Source of the DNA: DAHUYF01 sp035623985
Lineage (GTDB): Bacteria > Pseudomonadota > Alphaproteobacteria > ATCC43930 > CGMCC-115725
Reading direction: 5' to 3'
NCBI GenBank assembly: GCA_035623985.1
Contig: DASPSJ010000067.1
Location: 22,769-86,768 of the forward strand
Length of the DNA stretch: 64,000 bases
Positions 1-8,625 of this stretch are shown here, piece after piece. The stretch's first letter is position 1. Each line of letters opens with the position of its first letter. The notes under the pieces were generated by a model. It searched no databases, had not been told where the DNA came from, and was given only the letters and a program-made list of their open reading frames with translations. The translations under genes were made by a program, and so were the position numbers.

Positions 1-663
1 TCCATGCGCCATCGGCAGGATGGTGGGGGCATAGCGGATGGGATCGGGGAGGAAGCTGCCGATGACACCAGTGATGAACCAGCCAGAGATGTTGAAACAA
101 GCGAGATCGCGGATGACGGTGTAACCGACGCGGAAACCGCGCCAACATCGTCAGACAGCTCTCGCGTCAACACCGCATCGCAAGCGGGCAAATGGCTCGA
201 CCCAAACAGCAAATATGCCAGATTCTTCGACCAGCAATTCGCGGCCGTGGCGGAAGTTGCGACAGACCTTGGTGTCGACCCTACCCTTCTCCTCGGCCTT
301 TCGGCGCATGAATCAGGATGGGGTAAGCCAGAAAACAACTACGCTAAAAACCTCAATCCATTTGGTGCCACGCCGCTCGGCGACAGCACTTCCGGACTCC
401 GGTTTCAGTCATATCGGGACGCGTGGCAAGCATGGGCAAGAACGTTTGGCCCTCGTGTCGCTGGGGTCGGAAGCGATGCCGCAGCTTTTCTCCGCAATCT
501 CGAATACGATAATCGTCGGGTTTATGGGCCCACAATTGGCGGAAATTATCGGGGAGCCTATAATTCGGAAGATGAAAATTGGAAGAAGGGCGTTGCCGAA
601 GCAATCGCCGGAGTTCGCAGGAGGTTGCCGCTATGGCAGGGGAATCTCGATAGCCCACCCTGA
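1..663 (+). CDS. Effector 1, C-terminal part: glucosaminidase-like peptidoglycan hydrolase (5' partial)
   Basis: The reading frame is open at the left edge, so the start lies outside the window. The first residues (SMRHRQDGG) align with the linker of the two downstream paralogues (SARGRQDGG, STRGRQDGG), so a shared N-terminal domain probably precedes it. An acidic low-complexity linker (about residues 8-60) leads to a domain with the motif GLSAHESGWG. Glu103, counted from the first Met at position 4, is the expected catalytic acid of the glucosaminidase/FlgJ-type lysozyme fold. Likely role: cleavage of peptidoglycan in the periplasm of a target cell. No signal peptide is visible in the part present. 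The secreted protein at 825-2066 is a possible neutralising partner. The fold is fairly secure; the effector role is inferred from the array. Confidence 0.7.
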   Translation, partial: SMRHRQDGGGIADGIGEEAADDTSDEPARDVETSEIADDGVTDAETAPTSSDSSRVNTASQAGKWLDPNSKYARFFDQQFAAVAEVATDLGVDPTLLLGLSAHESGWGKPENNYAKNLNPFGATPLGDSTSGLRFQSYRDAWQAWARTFGPRVAGVGSDAAAFLRNLEYDNRRVYGPTIGGNYRGAYNSEDENWKKGVAEAIAGVRRRLPLWQGNLDSPP

Positions 664-824
664 GAAAAGAAGGTCGAGGAAGAAAGGGGACTGAGCGACG
701 ATCACCGAGCTTTCCCAGAATAGCCTCACTTTTGCTGAATTAGGTGGGTATCATCCCGAGGTCTGGAATCAAGACGCACCGGCCGATTAACTTGTCCAAA
801 AGTGGACCGCTGACTAACGAGGCC

Positions 825-2066
825 ATGTTCAGGTTCTGTCGCCCTTGCATCCTCCTTTTTCCGATGCTCGCGGGAGCGTCGGCCCAGGCTCAGGCGCCGC
901 CGCTCCTCGAGCTTCACGCACAGCTCGCGCCGATGCGCGCGACACGCGGCGACTCCGAGAAGCGTGGCGCCACGCCGGCGCTGATGGCGGTCAAGCACGA
1001 GCTGCGCGATTGGATCGAAGCGCATCTGTCGAGACTGGCCGAGAACGGTGATGAGCAGGCGCTGGCGGTCCGCCTCAATGAGGAGCTTGCAGGCGCCGAC
1101 CTCTTCTGCAAGGAAAAGGACAATGCGAAGGATCGCTGCGCCAAAGATGACGGGGAATGGGAGGGCACCGGTTTCCTGGAGCCTCTTCACTTTGAACGTC
1201 AGGAATCGGGCGGTTTGCTCATGGTGCGTACCGGCCTTGGCATTTTCTGTGGCGAGGATGAATCGGCTTATCTCTACGAATGGCACGACGGCCGGTGGCA
1301 GCGATTATGGCAAACCGAGCAAACGATCGAGCCGAGCAAGCCTTACGCGCCGCAATTCATCGCCGGCTTGCGCGCCTCCCGGCCCGACGACAAGACCGGC
1401 CGGCGCCTTGTGATGTCGCTGGGTTATGCGGGTTGGTGCACCTCGAACTGGCGCCGGGTCTTCTATCGCCTGTGGCGCGTCGATCCCGCAGCAGCCGCGG
1501 GAACACTGCTCCTCGATCAGGCGGAATATGCTTATATCGGCGCGCACGATCCGCCACTCGAAGGAAGCGTCGGCACGGCGGATGCGCTGGTCGAGCTCAC
1601 CATCGGCAGCCTGGATGCCGGCGTGCACTCCTACGAAGCGGTCCGACATTACGCGATCAGCGGCGATCGGATCGAGCGTATCGATCCGGTCGCGCTGGAC
1701 CCGGCCGCTTTTACTGAGGAATGGCTCAAAAATACTTGGGAGCAGAGTGCAGCCTGGACGCCGCTGCGGCGCCGCACTTTCCTGCGCCCGTGGCACATCC
1801 GGTTTCACGCCGATTTCATAAGGGGCGAGTATATTGGTCAGCCGCAACGCTGCGGCAAAACGCCTGATCTCTGGCAAGTGGGGATCGATCTCAAAGACGT
1901 CATAGAGGATAAATCGAGCGGCATCGGCTATTTCTTCGTGACGTGGCAGCCGCCCTATCATTTCGAGATGATCGACATTCGCTCAAAGCCGAGGGCGGAC
2001 TGCAACCAACCGGCGCCGCCTGGTGAGGGGCTGGAAACCCTGTTTCCGATCCAGGGATGGCGGTGA
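825..2066 (+). CDS. Secreted 413-aa protein of unknown function, cassette 1
   Basis: I do not recognise the family. The ATG at 825 is chosen because it follows a GAGG at 819-822 and opens a clear Sec signal peptide (MFRFC, a hydrophobic stretch, then an Ala-rich cleavage region near residue 22). A longer frame begins at 744 but would bury that signal. The mature part is a soluble mixed domain with several cysteines that could form periplasmic disulfides (for example CKEKDNAKDRC and WCTSNW). It follows the lysozyme-like effector directly in the same orientation. A periplasmic protein is where an immunity factor against a peptidoglycan hydrolase would be expected, but that is only positional inference. 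Its 413 residues are long for an immunity protein. Confidence 0.6.
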   Translation: MFRFCRPCILLFPMLAGASAQAQAPPLLELHAQLAPMRATRGDSEKRGATPALMAVKHELRDWIEAHLSRLAENGDEQALAVRLNEELAGADLFCKEKDNAKDRCAKDDGEWEGTGFLEPLHFERQESGGLLMVRTGLGIFCGEDESAYLYEWHDGRWQRLWQTEQTIEPSKPYAPQFIAGLRASRPDDKTGRRLVMSLGYAGWCTSNWRRVFYRLWRVDPAAAAGTLLLDQAEYAYIGAHDPPLEGSVGTADALVELTIGSLDAGVHSYEAVRHYAISGDRIERIDPVALDPAAFTEEWLKNTWEQSAAWTPLRRRTFLRPWHIRFHADFIRGEYIGQPQRCGKTPDLWQVGIDLKDVIEDKSSGIGYFFVTWQPPYHFEMIDIRSKPRADCNQPAPPGEGLETLFPIQGWR

Positions 2067-2138
2067 AGGCATCGCCCCGGCGGATCGGATGTCCGGGCCG
2101 CAGTAATATGAACATCTTCGTCGCTTTCGGAGGCAAGC

Positions 2139-2504
2139 ATGGCGGATGATCAGGAGCTGTATCGCGTCCTTTCCGACGCTTGGGAAGAGGCGATGGATAA
2201 AGAGGAGTTTCGCCACGCGATCGGCAGCGGCATCGCCGCTTATCTCGCGCTCTATCCGAAGAACGAGAAACTTGCGGATGGTGCTTTGGGCCTGATCCAC
2301 GTCGCGATCAACCAGCTTTTCTCCTCCACGGCGTCTACCGAGAAAGAGCCCTATTCTTGCTCATTCTGCGGCCAGAGCGGATCGGAGACGCGCCTGGGAG
2401 CGGGACCGGATGTCTTCATCTGCATCGGCTGCGTCGAGCTCTTCAACGAAATCTTCGGCATCAAAGCCTCCTCAACACCAGCCGCTAAGAAACCAAATGA
2501 ATGA
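2139..2504 (+). CDS. Small protein with ClpX-type C4 zinc finger
   Basis: This 121-aa protein has an N-terminal helical segment (about residues 1-62) and a C-terminal zinc-binding domain. Cys74, Cys77, Cys95 and Cys98 form C-x2-C-x17-C-x2-C, followed by VELFNEIF. The pattern, including CSFCG, AGPDVFIC and the trailing aliphatic helix, closely follows the N-terminal zinc-binding domain of the unfoldase ClpX, which binds adaptors and substrates. There is no AAA+ ATPase domain. An AGG-rich site (cggaggcaagc) precedes the ATG. It sits between the secreted protein and the broken membrane-protein gene of cassette 1. It could be an adaptor-like regulator or part of the effector module; neither can be shown from sequence. 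Confidence 0.7.
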   Translation: MADDQELYRVLSDAWEEAMDKEEFRHAIGSGIAAYLALYPKNEKLADGALGLIHVAINQLFSSTASTEKEPYSCSFCGQSGSETRLGAGPDVFICIGCVELFNEIFGIKASSTPAAKKPNE

Positions 2505-2571
2505 AGGTCAAGAACATTAGAACTCTTGACGCTTTCGGCGCAGTCGATTTCCCCAAGAGGACGAACCGCTC

Positions 2572-3054
2572 ATGTCGTTTCGGTCGGCCACATCTCTCGG
2601 CGCTCTGATCGGAATGGTTCTGGCTTTTATCATCTTTGCGCTGGTCAGCGCGATCGACGCCGGGAAGACGTCATTTCCCGAACCCTATGCCCATCTCATC
2701 GCTTCTTTCCGTTATTTCGCGCCGTTCATGTTTTGGCCGGCCGGTTCTGATTTCCTGGACCGGGTATCCTACGAGGACATTCCGGTAGGGTCGCTCAGGT
2801 ATCTTGGCTTGCTCTTATACGCGGTTTTGTGAAGCGGGGTCGTCTATTCGGTCATAGCCGCGGCTTTCTGGCTTTGCATGAAAGTGGCGAGAATCGGTGT
2901 TTTGATCCCGATCATCCTGATGCTCATGTTTTGGACGGTCCTGATATACCGGCAACGAGCAGTCCACGAATACGGCATGACCAAGATCGGGCTTCCCACG
3001 GGGAACAACTCGGGCAATGAGCCTTGGGGCCTGAGGGATCTCGTCATAGCATGA
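2572..3054 (+). pseudogene. Four-helix membrane protein of the effector array, interrupted by a nonsense codon
   Basis: Homologous to the membrane proteins at 4180-4566 and 5991-6362. All share MS-x-R/P N-termini, a GAL(A/I)G first helix, a MFWPxG motif and a YxGLLL third helix. Translation stops at TGA 2830-2832 (codon 87), giving 86 aa. The frame beyond the TGA continues the family sequence (SGVVYSVIAAAFW, matching NGVVYSVFAAAIW in the third copy) as far as a TGA at 3052-3054. The third copy has TGG (Trp) at the aligned codon, so one G-to-A change explains the stop. The last 20 or so codons run into the repeat upstream of effector 2. The remnant would keep only the first two helices and part of the third. 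It is probably inactive unless the stop is read through. Confidence 0.75.
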
Positions 3055-3147
3055 ATGCATCTGATCCAACGCGGTCGCGTCGCGACAATGAGCGATGCTC
3101 CGGCGGGCGCGCCGCCTGCTGTTCTCGCGCGACCTGAAGGAGGTCCG
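3012..3147 (+). repeat. Effector-upstream repeat, copy A
   Basis: About 130 bp immediately upstream of effector 2 recur upstream of effector 3 (4738-4875) at roughly 80% identity by eye. Shared landmarks are CAATGAGCCTTGG, CTGAGGGATCTCGTCATAG and CGGGCGCGCCGCC, ending in the Shine-Dalgarno of the effector gene. The segment therefore moved or duplicated together with the conserved N-terminal coding region. Confidence 0.7.
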
Positions 3148-4149
3148 ATGCCTGCTGCCTTTACCTTGCGCACGCCTCTCGGCGGCTTCGAGCGCGAGCC
3201 CCGCGGCTACGACGATCTGCGCCGGCTCGCCCTCCGTTATGCTAAAGACGAGCTTGCCGGCCGAACGCTGTGCAACCACGCGACCCAGCTTGCCATAACG
3301 CTGTCGCCCGCGGCGCTGGCGGCGGCGACGCGGCCGGGCGCGCCCTCGGCGTTGCTCTGGGCGATCCCCGACCTTCCGGCGCTGCTGTCGCACGCCCTTT
3401 ATGTCCGCACCGTCGCCGATCCCCGCCGCCGCCCCGACATCCGGCGCGTGCATCTGCTTGCCGCGCGCGCCGAGATCGCCGGCCGGCCGGCGGAGCTGCT
3501 CTTCGCCGTGCGCGAGACCTTCGGCGGCCAGTGCTTCCTCGACCGCGTCAGCGAGAGGGGCACGTCAGCGCGCGGTCGGCAGGATGGCGGCGAGGTCCAA
3601 GATGACGCCGGCACCAACTCGACGACGGATGCCGGCGATCAGAACTTAACCTCTCCGCAGCCTGTGCCAAACCATCCTGCTGCCGAAAGCGATACCGACT
3701 CCGACGGCCGAACATTGAACCCGAAACGCGTGCGAGTAACAGTGAATAATTTTTACGATGAAGCTCTCGGATTCGGTCATGTCGGGCTCGCCGTCGGGGA
3801 CAGTCCCAGCCTAGGCTTTTACCCAGCCGACGAGTCGATACTAAGATATCCGGCGGAACTGCGGGGCAACCTCCTGCCTGGTATCGTAAAACAGGATGAT
3901 ATGTCTCAGCCTCACTATTCCGTCGAGTTGGACGTGACTCCTGATGAAGCCAGAAAAATTTCGAACTACATCAGAGATCGCGCGGAATATCCTGGACCAT
4001 ATGAGCTATATTTGCGTCAGTGCACTGATTTTGTCCGTTCCGCACTCGCCGCGGGTGGCTTGAAAACCAATGGAGACCCTCGACCCAATCACTGGTTCCA
4101 AGGTATGTTCAGCGACCAGTACAATAAGGGAAACGTGCCGCAAGACTGA
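3148..4149 (+). CDS. Effector 2: conserved N-domain plus permuted papain/NlpC-like domain
   Basis: The ATG at 3148 follows a strong GAAGGAGG at 3136-3143; the frame is open upstream without a better start. Residues 1-135 are the array's conserved domain (opening MPAAFTLRTPLGG, ending FGGQCFLDRV), about 97% identical to effector 3. This domain faintly recalls large polyvalent protein-associated domains of phage proteins. A polar linker (about 136-190) leads to a C-terminal domain with GFGHVGLAVG (His211) and QCTDFV (Cys292). The His-before-Cys order matches permuted NlpC/P60-LRAT-like thiol enzymes, which include peptidoglycan amidases/endopeptidases and acyl-transfer or deamidating toxins. 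No signal peptide is visible. The membrane protein at 4180 follows directly. The substrate is unknown. Confidence 0.7.
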   Translation: MPAAFTLRTPLGGFEREPRGYDDLRRLALRYAKDELAGRTLCNHATQLAITLSPAALAAATRPGAPSALLWAIPDLPALLSHALYVRTVADPRRRPDIRRVHLLAARAEIAGRPAELLFAVRETFGGQCFLDRVSERGTSARGRQDGGEVQDDAGTNSTTDAGDQNLTSPQPVPNHPAAESDTDSDGRTLNPKRVRVTVNNFYDEALGFGHVGLAVGDSPSLGFYPADESILRYPAELRGNLLPGIVKQDDMSQPHYSVELDVTPDEARKISNYIRDRAEYPGPYELYLRQCTDFVRSALAAGGLKTNGDPRPNHWFQGMFSDQYNKGNVPQD

Positions 4150-4179
4150 CGCCCTATTATGCATCGGAGCAGCACCTTC

Positions 4180-4566
4180 ATGTCGACGTCTCGTGCCGCT
4201 TTTCTCGGCGCCCTGGCTGGAACGATCTCAGCGCTCCTCATCTATGGGATGGTCGTCGCGATGGAGGCGCTGAAATCGTTCTTCCCGATAACCTATGTGT
4301 ACTATCACGATGAGATAGAGTTCCGGCTGATCTTCATGTTCTGGCCGCAAGGCTTTGGTTTCTTTGCGGGGACCTCGGAGAAGCATGTCCCGGTCCTGTC
4401 GTTCACCTATGTCGGCTTCCTCCTGCTGTGCATCCTGCTGAACGCCGTGGGGTATTCGATGATCGCGGCGATTGGCCGGCGGTGCCTGGACGGGGCGAAA
4501 GCCGGCCTCGCGATCCTTGCCCTGTCGGTGCTTGCCTATTGGACGTTCGTGATCGTGATGCTGTGA
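4180..4566 (+). CDS. Four-helix membrane protein of the effector array, intact copy
   Basis: A 128-aa protein with about four hydrophobic helices (near residues 5-25, 45-62, 75-100 and 108-127). The start at 4180 is preferred to the in-frame ATG at 4159 because it aligns with the other family members (MSTSRAAFLGALAG) and has a GGAGC upstream. Family motifs present are MFWPQG, VPVLSFTYVGFLLL and NAVGYSMIAA. It lies 30 bp after effector 2. An inner-membrane immunity protein against a periplasm-acting toxin is one reading. However, related copies follow effectors with quite different toxic domains, which is atypical for cognate immunity. A secretion or anchoring role is equally possible. Confidence 0.65.
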   Translation: MSTSRAAFLGALAGTISALLIYGMVVAMEALKSFFPITYVYYHDEIEFRLIFMFWPQGFGFFAGTSEKHVPVLSFTYVGFLLLCILLNAVGYSMIAAIGRRCLDGAKAGLAILALSVLAYWTFVIVML

Positions 4567-4737
4567 CATGGCATGTGCCGCCAAGAACAATCCTATAAAA
4601 ACACGCGAGCCGCGCTTTGAAAGCCGGGCCGCACCACCTGCGTGCTTGATCGCACCTCCCCTCTGAAAGAATCTCCAACGGCGAGCCGCTTTCGCCGGAT
4701 GCTGCGTGCCACCGATGATTTTCCTGCGACTCTGCCG

Positions 4738-4875
4738 CGGCAATGAGCCTTGGAGCCTGAGGGATCTCGTCATAGCCTGAATGCGGATCCGGTCCGACGG
4801 TTCCGTCGTGACACGTTGCGATGCCTCCGGCGGGCGCGCCGCCGGCTGTTCTCGCGCTATTCAAAGGAAGGTTCG
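4738..4875 (+). repeat. Effector-upstream repeat, copy B
   Basis: Second copy of the block described at 3012-3147, ending in the AAGGAAGG ribosome-binding site of effector 3. The inner motif GCCTGAGGGATCTCGTCAT also occurs, inverted and slightly altered, beside the transposase element at 40341-40365. Confidence 0.7.
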
Positions 4876-5941
4876 ATGCCCGCTCCCTTCACCTTGCGCA
4901 CGCCTCTGGGCGGCTTCGAGCGCGAGCCCCGCGGCTATGACGATCTGCGCCGGCTCGCCCTCCGCTATGCCAAAGACGAGCTTGCCGGCCGAACGCTGTG
5001 CAACCATGCGACCCAGCTTGCCATAACGCTGTCGCCCGCGGCGCTGGCGGCGGCGACGCGGCCGGGCGCGCCCTCGGCGCTGCTCTGGGCGATCCCCGAC
5101 CTTCCGGCTTTGCTCTCGCATGCCCTTTATGTCCGCACCGTCGCCGATCCCCGCCGCCGCCCCGATATCCGGCGCGTGCATCTCCTCGCCGCCCGCGCCG
5201 AGATCGCCGGCCGCCCGGTCGAGTTGCTCTTCGCCGTGCGCGAGACCTTCGGCGGCCAGTGCTTCCTCGACCGTGTCAGCGAGCGGGGAGCGTCGACGCG
5301 AGGCCGGCAGGATGGCGGCGAAACACCGGATGATACCAGCGGCGCAGTGTCGGACAGCCCTGACTCAAGACTTGTCGCAGATGCCGGCGCGGCAGATTCA
5401 ACGACGTCAGATGCGCCGGAGCCGAAGGCTACCCCCGTTAATGCTGGCATTCAAACAGCACAAGGAAGGCTGATCGAGCCGCAATTCGACAAAGTCGATT
5501 CTTTCCTCCTTACGCCAGGAGGTGATGGCGCTACTGGCCAGTTCCATCAGACCCTTCACTATGATCTGGACGCCGGCAGGTATTATCCAGGCGTAGTGAT
5601 CTCCAACGAAGACGATAATTTCTGGGGTAACCTCGATCGAGCTCTTCATGGGATGTCGCGCAGCAATCCCGTACATGTCGAGCTTCAGATGACGGTTCAA
5701 ACGCCGGACGGTACCCAGCAGGGCGGCCGTCACCGGGCGCATACCCCAGCAGTATCAACGGCACATCCAGGGAGACCTTGCTGTCAACGGCTACGTCTAT
5801 CTTCCGCTGGAAGAGATTGGCCCATTGCAAGGACCGGCACATGTCGAAATCAAGGCGATCAACCACGAACCTTTTAATACGGCTGTCACGATCGGAGCCA
5901 GTCGGATGCGAGACAATGCGCCTGGCCAAAGCGGGCAATGA
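4876..5941 (+). pseudogene. Effector 3: conserved N-domain plus unknown C-domain, frameshifted
   Basis: The ATG at 4876 follows AAGGAAGG at 4865-4872. Residues 1-135 are nearly identical to effector 2, with only a few substitutions (Ala4Pro and RPAELL/RPVELL among them). The C-terminal domain (about residues 195 on; DKVDSFLLTPGGDG, TLHYDLDAGRYYPGVV) is unrelated to effectors 1 and 2 and not recognised. The uninterrupted frame ends at 5877, but after about position 5725 its product becomes Arg/Pro/Cys-rich nonsense. The frame starting at 5702 continues with a normal sequence (GRIPQQYQRH, VNGYVYLPLEEIGPLQG) to a TGA at 5939-5941. One extra base in the GC-rich run at about 5720-5735 would explain this. 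Frameshift mutation, sequencing error and programmed shift are all possible. Confidence 0.65.
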
Positions 5942-5990
5942 AGCGTGATCCCGTGACCACATGTCTTAATTTCGGCTAGGACGGTTGCTT

Positions 5991-6362
5991 ATGTCACTGC
6001 CACGCGCCCTCCTCGTTGGTGCCCTGGCCGGGGTGATTTCGGCTTTCATCGTCTATGCCATAGAGGTATCGAGAACATTATTTGCGATACCCCATACCGA
6101 TTCTATCGATCTGCTTTTTTTCCTGATACCGCTCATGTTTTGGCCGGCCGGCCATGATTTCTTTTTTGATGTATCGTATATGCATATTCCCATCATGTCG
6201 TTCGCTTACTTTGGTCTGCTACTTCGCGCAGTTTTATGGAACGGCGTTGTGTACTCCGTATTTGCAGCGGCCATCTGGACGTGCATGAGTATAGCGAAAG
6301 TCGGTCTTTTGATACCGGCGATGGGGCTGCTAGTCTATTGGATACATGTGATCTACCGGTGA
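5991..6362 (+). CDS. Four-helix membrane protein of the effector array, intact copy
   Basis: A 123-aa protein of the same family as 2572-3054 and 4180-4566, and the closest relative of the broken first copy (MFWPAG, DVSY, YFGLLLRAVLWNGVVYS). The ATG at 5991 follows a weak GGACGG; a TTG at 5985 is the only longer option. Hydrophobic helices lie near residues 6-26, 36-53, 68-92 and 98-118. It lies about 50 bp after the end of effector 3. An AT-rich segment around 6478-6493 (AACAACCTTATAAAT) resembles AACAATCCTATAAAAA after the second copy, suggesting that the cassette ends also share sequence. Role as discussed for 4180-4566. Confidence 0.65.
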   Translation: MSLPRALLVGALAGVISAFIVYAIEVSRTLFAIPHTDSIDLLFFLIPLMFWPAGHDFFFDVSYMHIPIMSFAYFGLLLRAVLWNGVVYSVFAAAIWTCMSIAKVGLLIPAMGLLVYWIHVIYR

Positions 6363-6627
6363 TAGACGAGTGGAACCAGGGGCGGCGACGAACCGCCGGC
6401 GCCAAGCATTGCGTGCCGCATCGCACATTTGGGCGTCACTGCCGATGGGTCCCAATTTGCCCAACCGCTATTCGGAACAACCTTATAAATCCTACGATCG
6501 AGTCCGCTCGATCTTTGAACTCAACCGGTCACCGTAGTGGCAGCGATCGAAAAAAAGAGGGAGGACCAGCCGGGAATTCATAGCCGGTGACCGACGCCAC
6601 AACGGTCGCAGCATCCGTCCGTGGCGC

Positions 6628-7065
6628 CTATTTTCGGCATAGTAAATTGGCACAGTCGACGGTCGCATGGACGTTCGGCAGCTCCAATTCCTCGCCGGAC
6701 GTACAGACTGTCAATCGATTGCCGGCTTTGTCGACGAAATTGAAAGAGCACGCAGCGCTGCCGGTGGGTGCACATTCGTCAACCTCCTTGTAGCCCCGCA
6801 ACCAGAAAATCGCGGCATTGTCGAATTCTTCTTCATAGTCCCTCTTGGTGCCGTCAGCCAACCTGGTCACTCGGGGCCGCCAGCCGGCAGCAAGTATTTT
6901 CTTGCGAGCAGCGTCATAGGTCAGGCCCCGGATTTCAGGAACAGCAGCGTGCTTTGCGCCGGCAGCGCAGACGCCGAAAGCGGTCTCCTCCGATTCGGCC
7001 GACCATGAGACCCCTGGAGATGCGGCATAGCACAGGACGAGGATGCCTATGCAAAGCCGTGTCAT
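6628..7065 (-). CDS. Secreted PASTA-like protein
   Basis: The start at 7065 is preferred to an upstream GTG at 7107 because it has AGGA just upstream and opens a signal peptide (MTRLCIGILVLCYAASPG). The 145-aa product has one segment of PASTA-like form (VPEIRGLTYDAARKKILAAG WRP), followed by a Cys-rich tail (CAPTGSAAC, CANLLCRK) that could form disulfides. PASTA modules bind peptidoglycan or act as structural modules; with a single degenerate copy the binding role is uncertain. It is convergent with the effector array and may or may not belong to it. Confidence 0.6.
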   Translation of the reverse strand: MTRLCIGILVLCYAASPGVSWSAESEETAFGVCAAGAKHAAVPEIRGLTYDAARKKILAAGWRPRVTRLADGTKRDYEEEFDNAAIFWLRGYKEVDECAPTGSAACSFNFVDKAGNRLTVCTSGEELELPNVHATVDCANLLCRK

Positions 7066-7301
7066 TGTCCTGGATAGTCTGGTCACCGAACGCTCCCCAA
7101 GCGGCACGACCGATCCTTGTCACCAAGCCAAGCGGTAGGCGAATGCTCCATTCTTGATAGCTGAGATGCGTCAAGGCATCGAGACGGTCAAGCCTCCATC
7201 GTATGAACGGGGGAAAAGCTTGCGATTCTTGTCCTACGACGTTTCGAAAGCCGGGCCGATCCACGCCAGGGGATTGCGCCGCCCAGCGCCTTCCCCGATC
7301 A

Positions 7302-7345
7302 TATATTACAGAAATCTGCTGCAACATCGCTTTTTCTGTGATATA
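7302..7345 (+). promoter_or_regulatory. Palindromic operator-like site at the paa promoter
   Basis: Two 13-bp arms, TATATTACAGAAA (7302-7314) and TTTCTGTGATATA (7333-7345), are inverted with 12 of 13 positions matching and an 18-bp spacer. The right arm ends 9 bp before the paaA start codon. The site lies in an AT-rich island in very GC-rich DNA. paa operons are usually repressed by a phenylacetyl-CoA-responsive regulator (PaaX, PaaR). No such gene is in the window, so the binding protein is unknown. Confidence 0.6.
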
Positions 7346-7354
7346 TAAACCGCC

Positions 7355-8337
<983 letters not shown>

Positions 8338-8341
<4 letters not shown>

Positions 8342-8625
8342 GCGAGGCGCCCATGCCGCTTTGGGAAGTCTTCATCCGCTCGCGCAACGGGCTTGCGCAC
8401 AAGCATGTCGGCAGCGTGCATGCGGCCGATGCGGCGATGGCGCTGCAGGCGGCGCGCGACGTCTATACAAGGCGCGGCGAGGGCCTCTCGCTCTGGGTCG
8501 TGCCGTCATCGGCGATCACCGCCTCCGACCCGGCCGAGAAGGACATGATGTTCGAGCCGACGGCCTCCAAGATCTACCGCCACCCCACCTTCTATAAAGT
8601 GCCCGACGACGTCGGGAACATGTGA
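8338..8625 (+). CDS. paaB: Phenylacetyl-CoA epoxidase subunit PaaB
   Basis: A 95-aa small subunit thought to bridge PaaA-PaaC heterodimers in the epoxidase complex. Typical family features are PLWEVFIRSRNGLAHKHVGS near the start and SDPAEKDMMFEPTASKIYRHP towards the end. The ATG overlaps the paaA stop (ATGA at 8338-8341), so translation is probably coupled. The sequence is complete and of normal length. Confidence 0.95.

Noticed and set aside
787..807. GTCCAAAAGTGGAC palindrome as an insertion-sequence end
   Set aside because: Only 5-bp arms and no second copy or transposase nearby; too short to support a mobile element.
2830..2832. TGA as a selenocysteine codon in the small membrane protein
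   Set aside because: The aligned residue in the paralogue is Trp (TGG), not Cys, and no bacterial SECIS-like hairpin was seen after the codon; a nonsense mutation is simpler.
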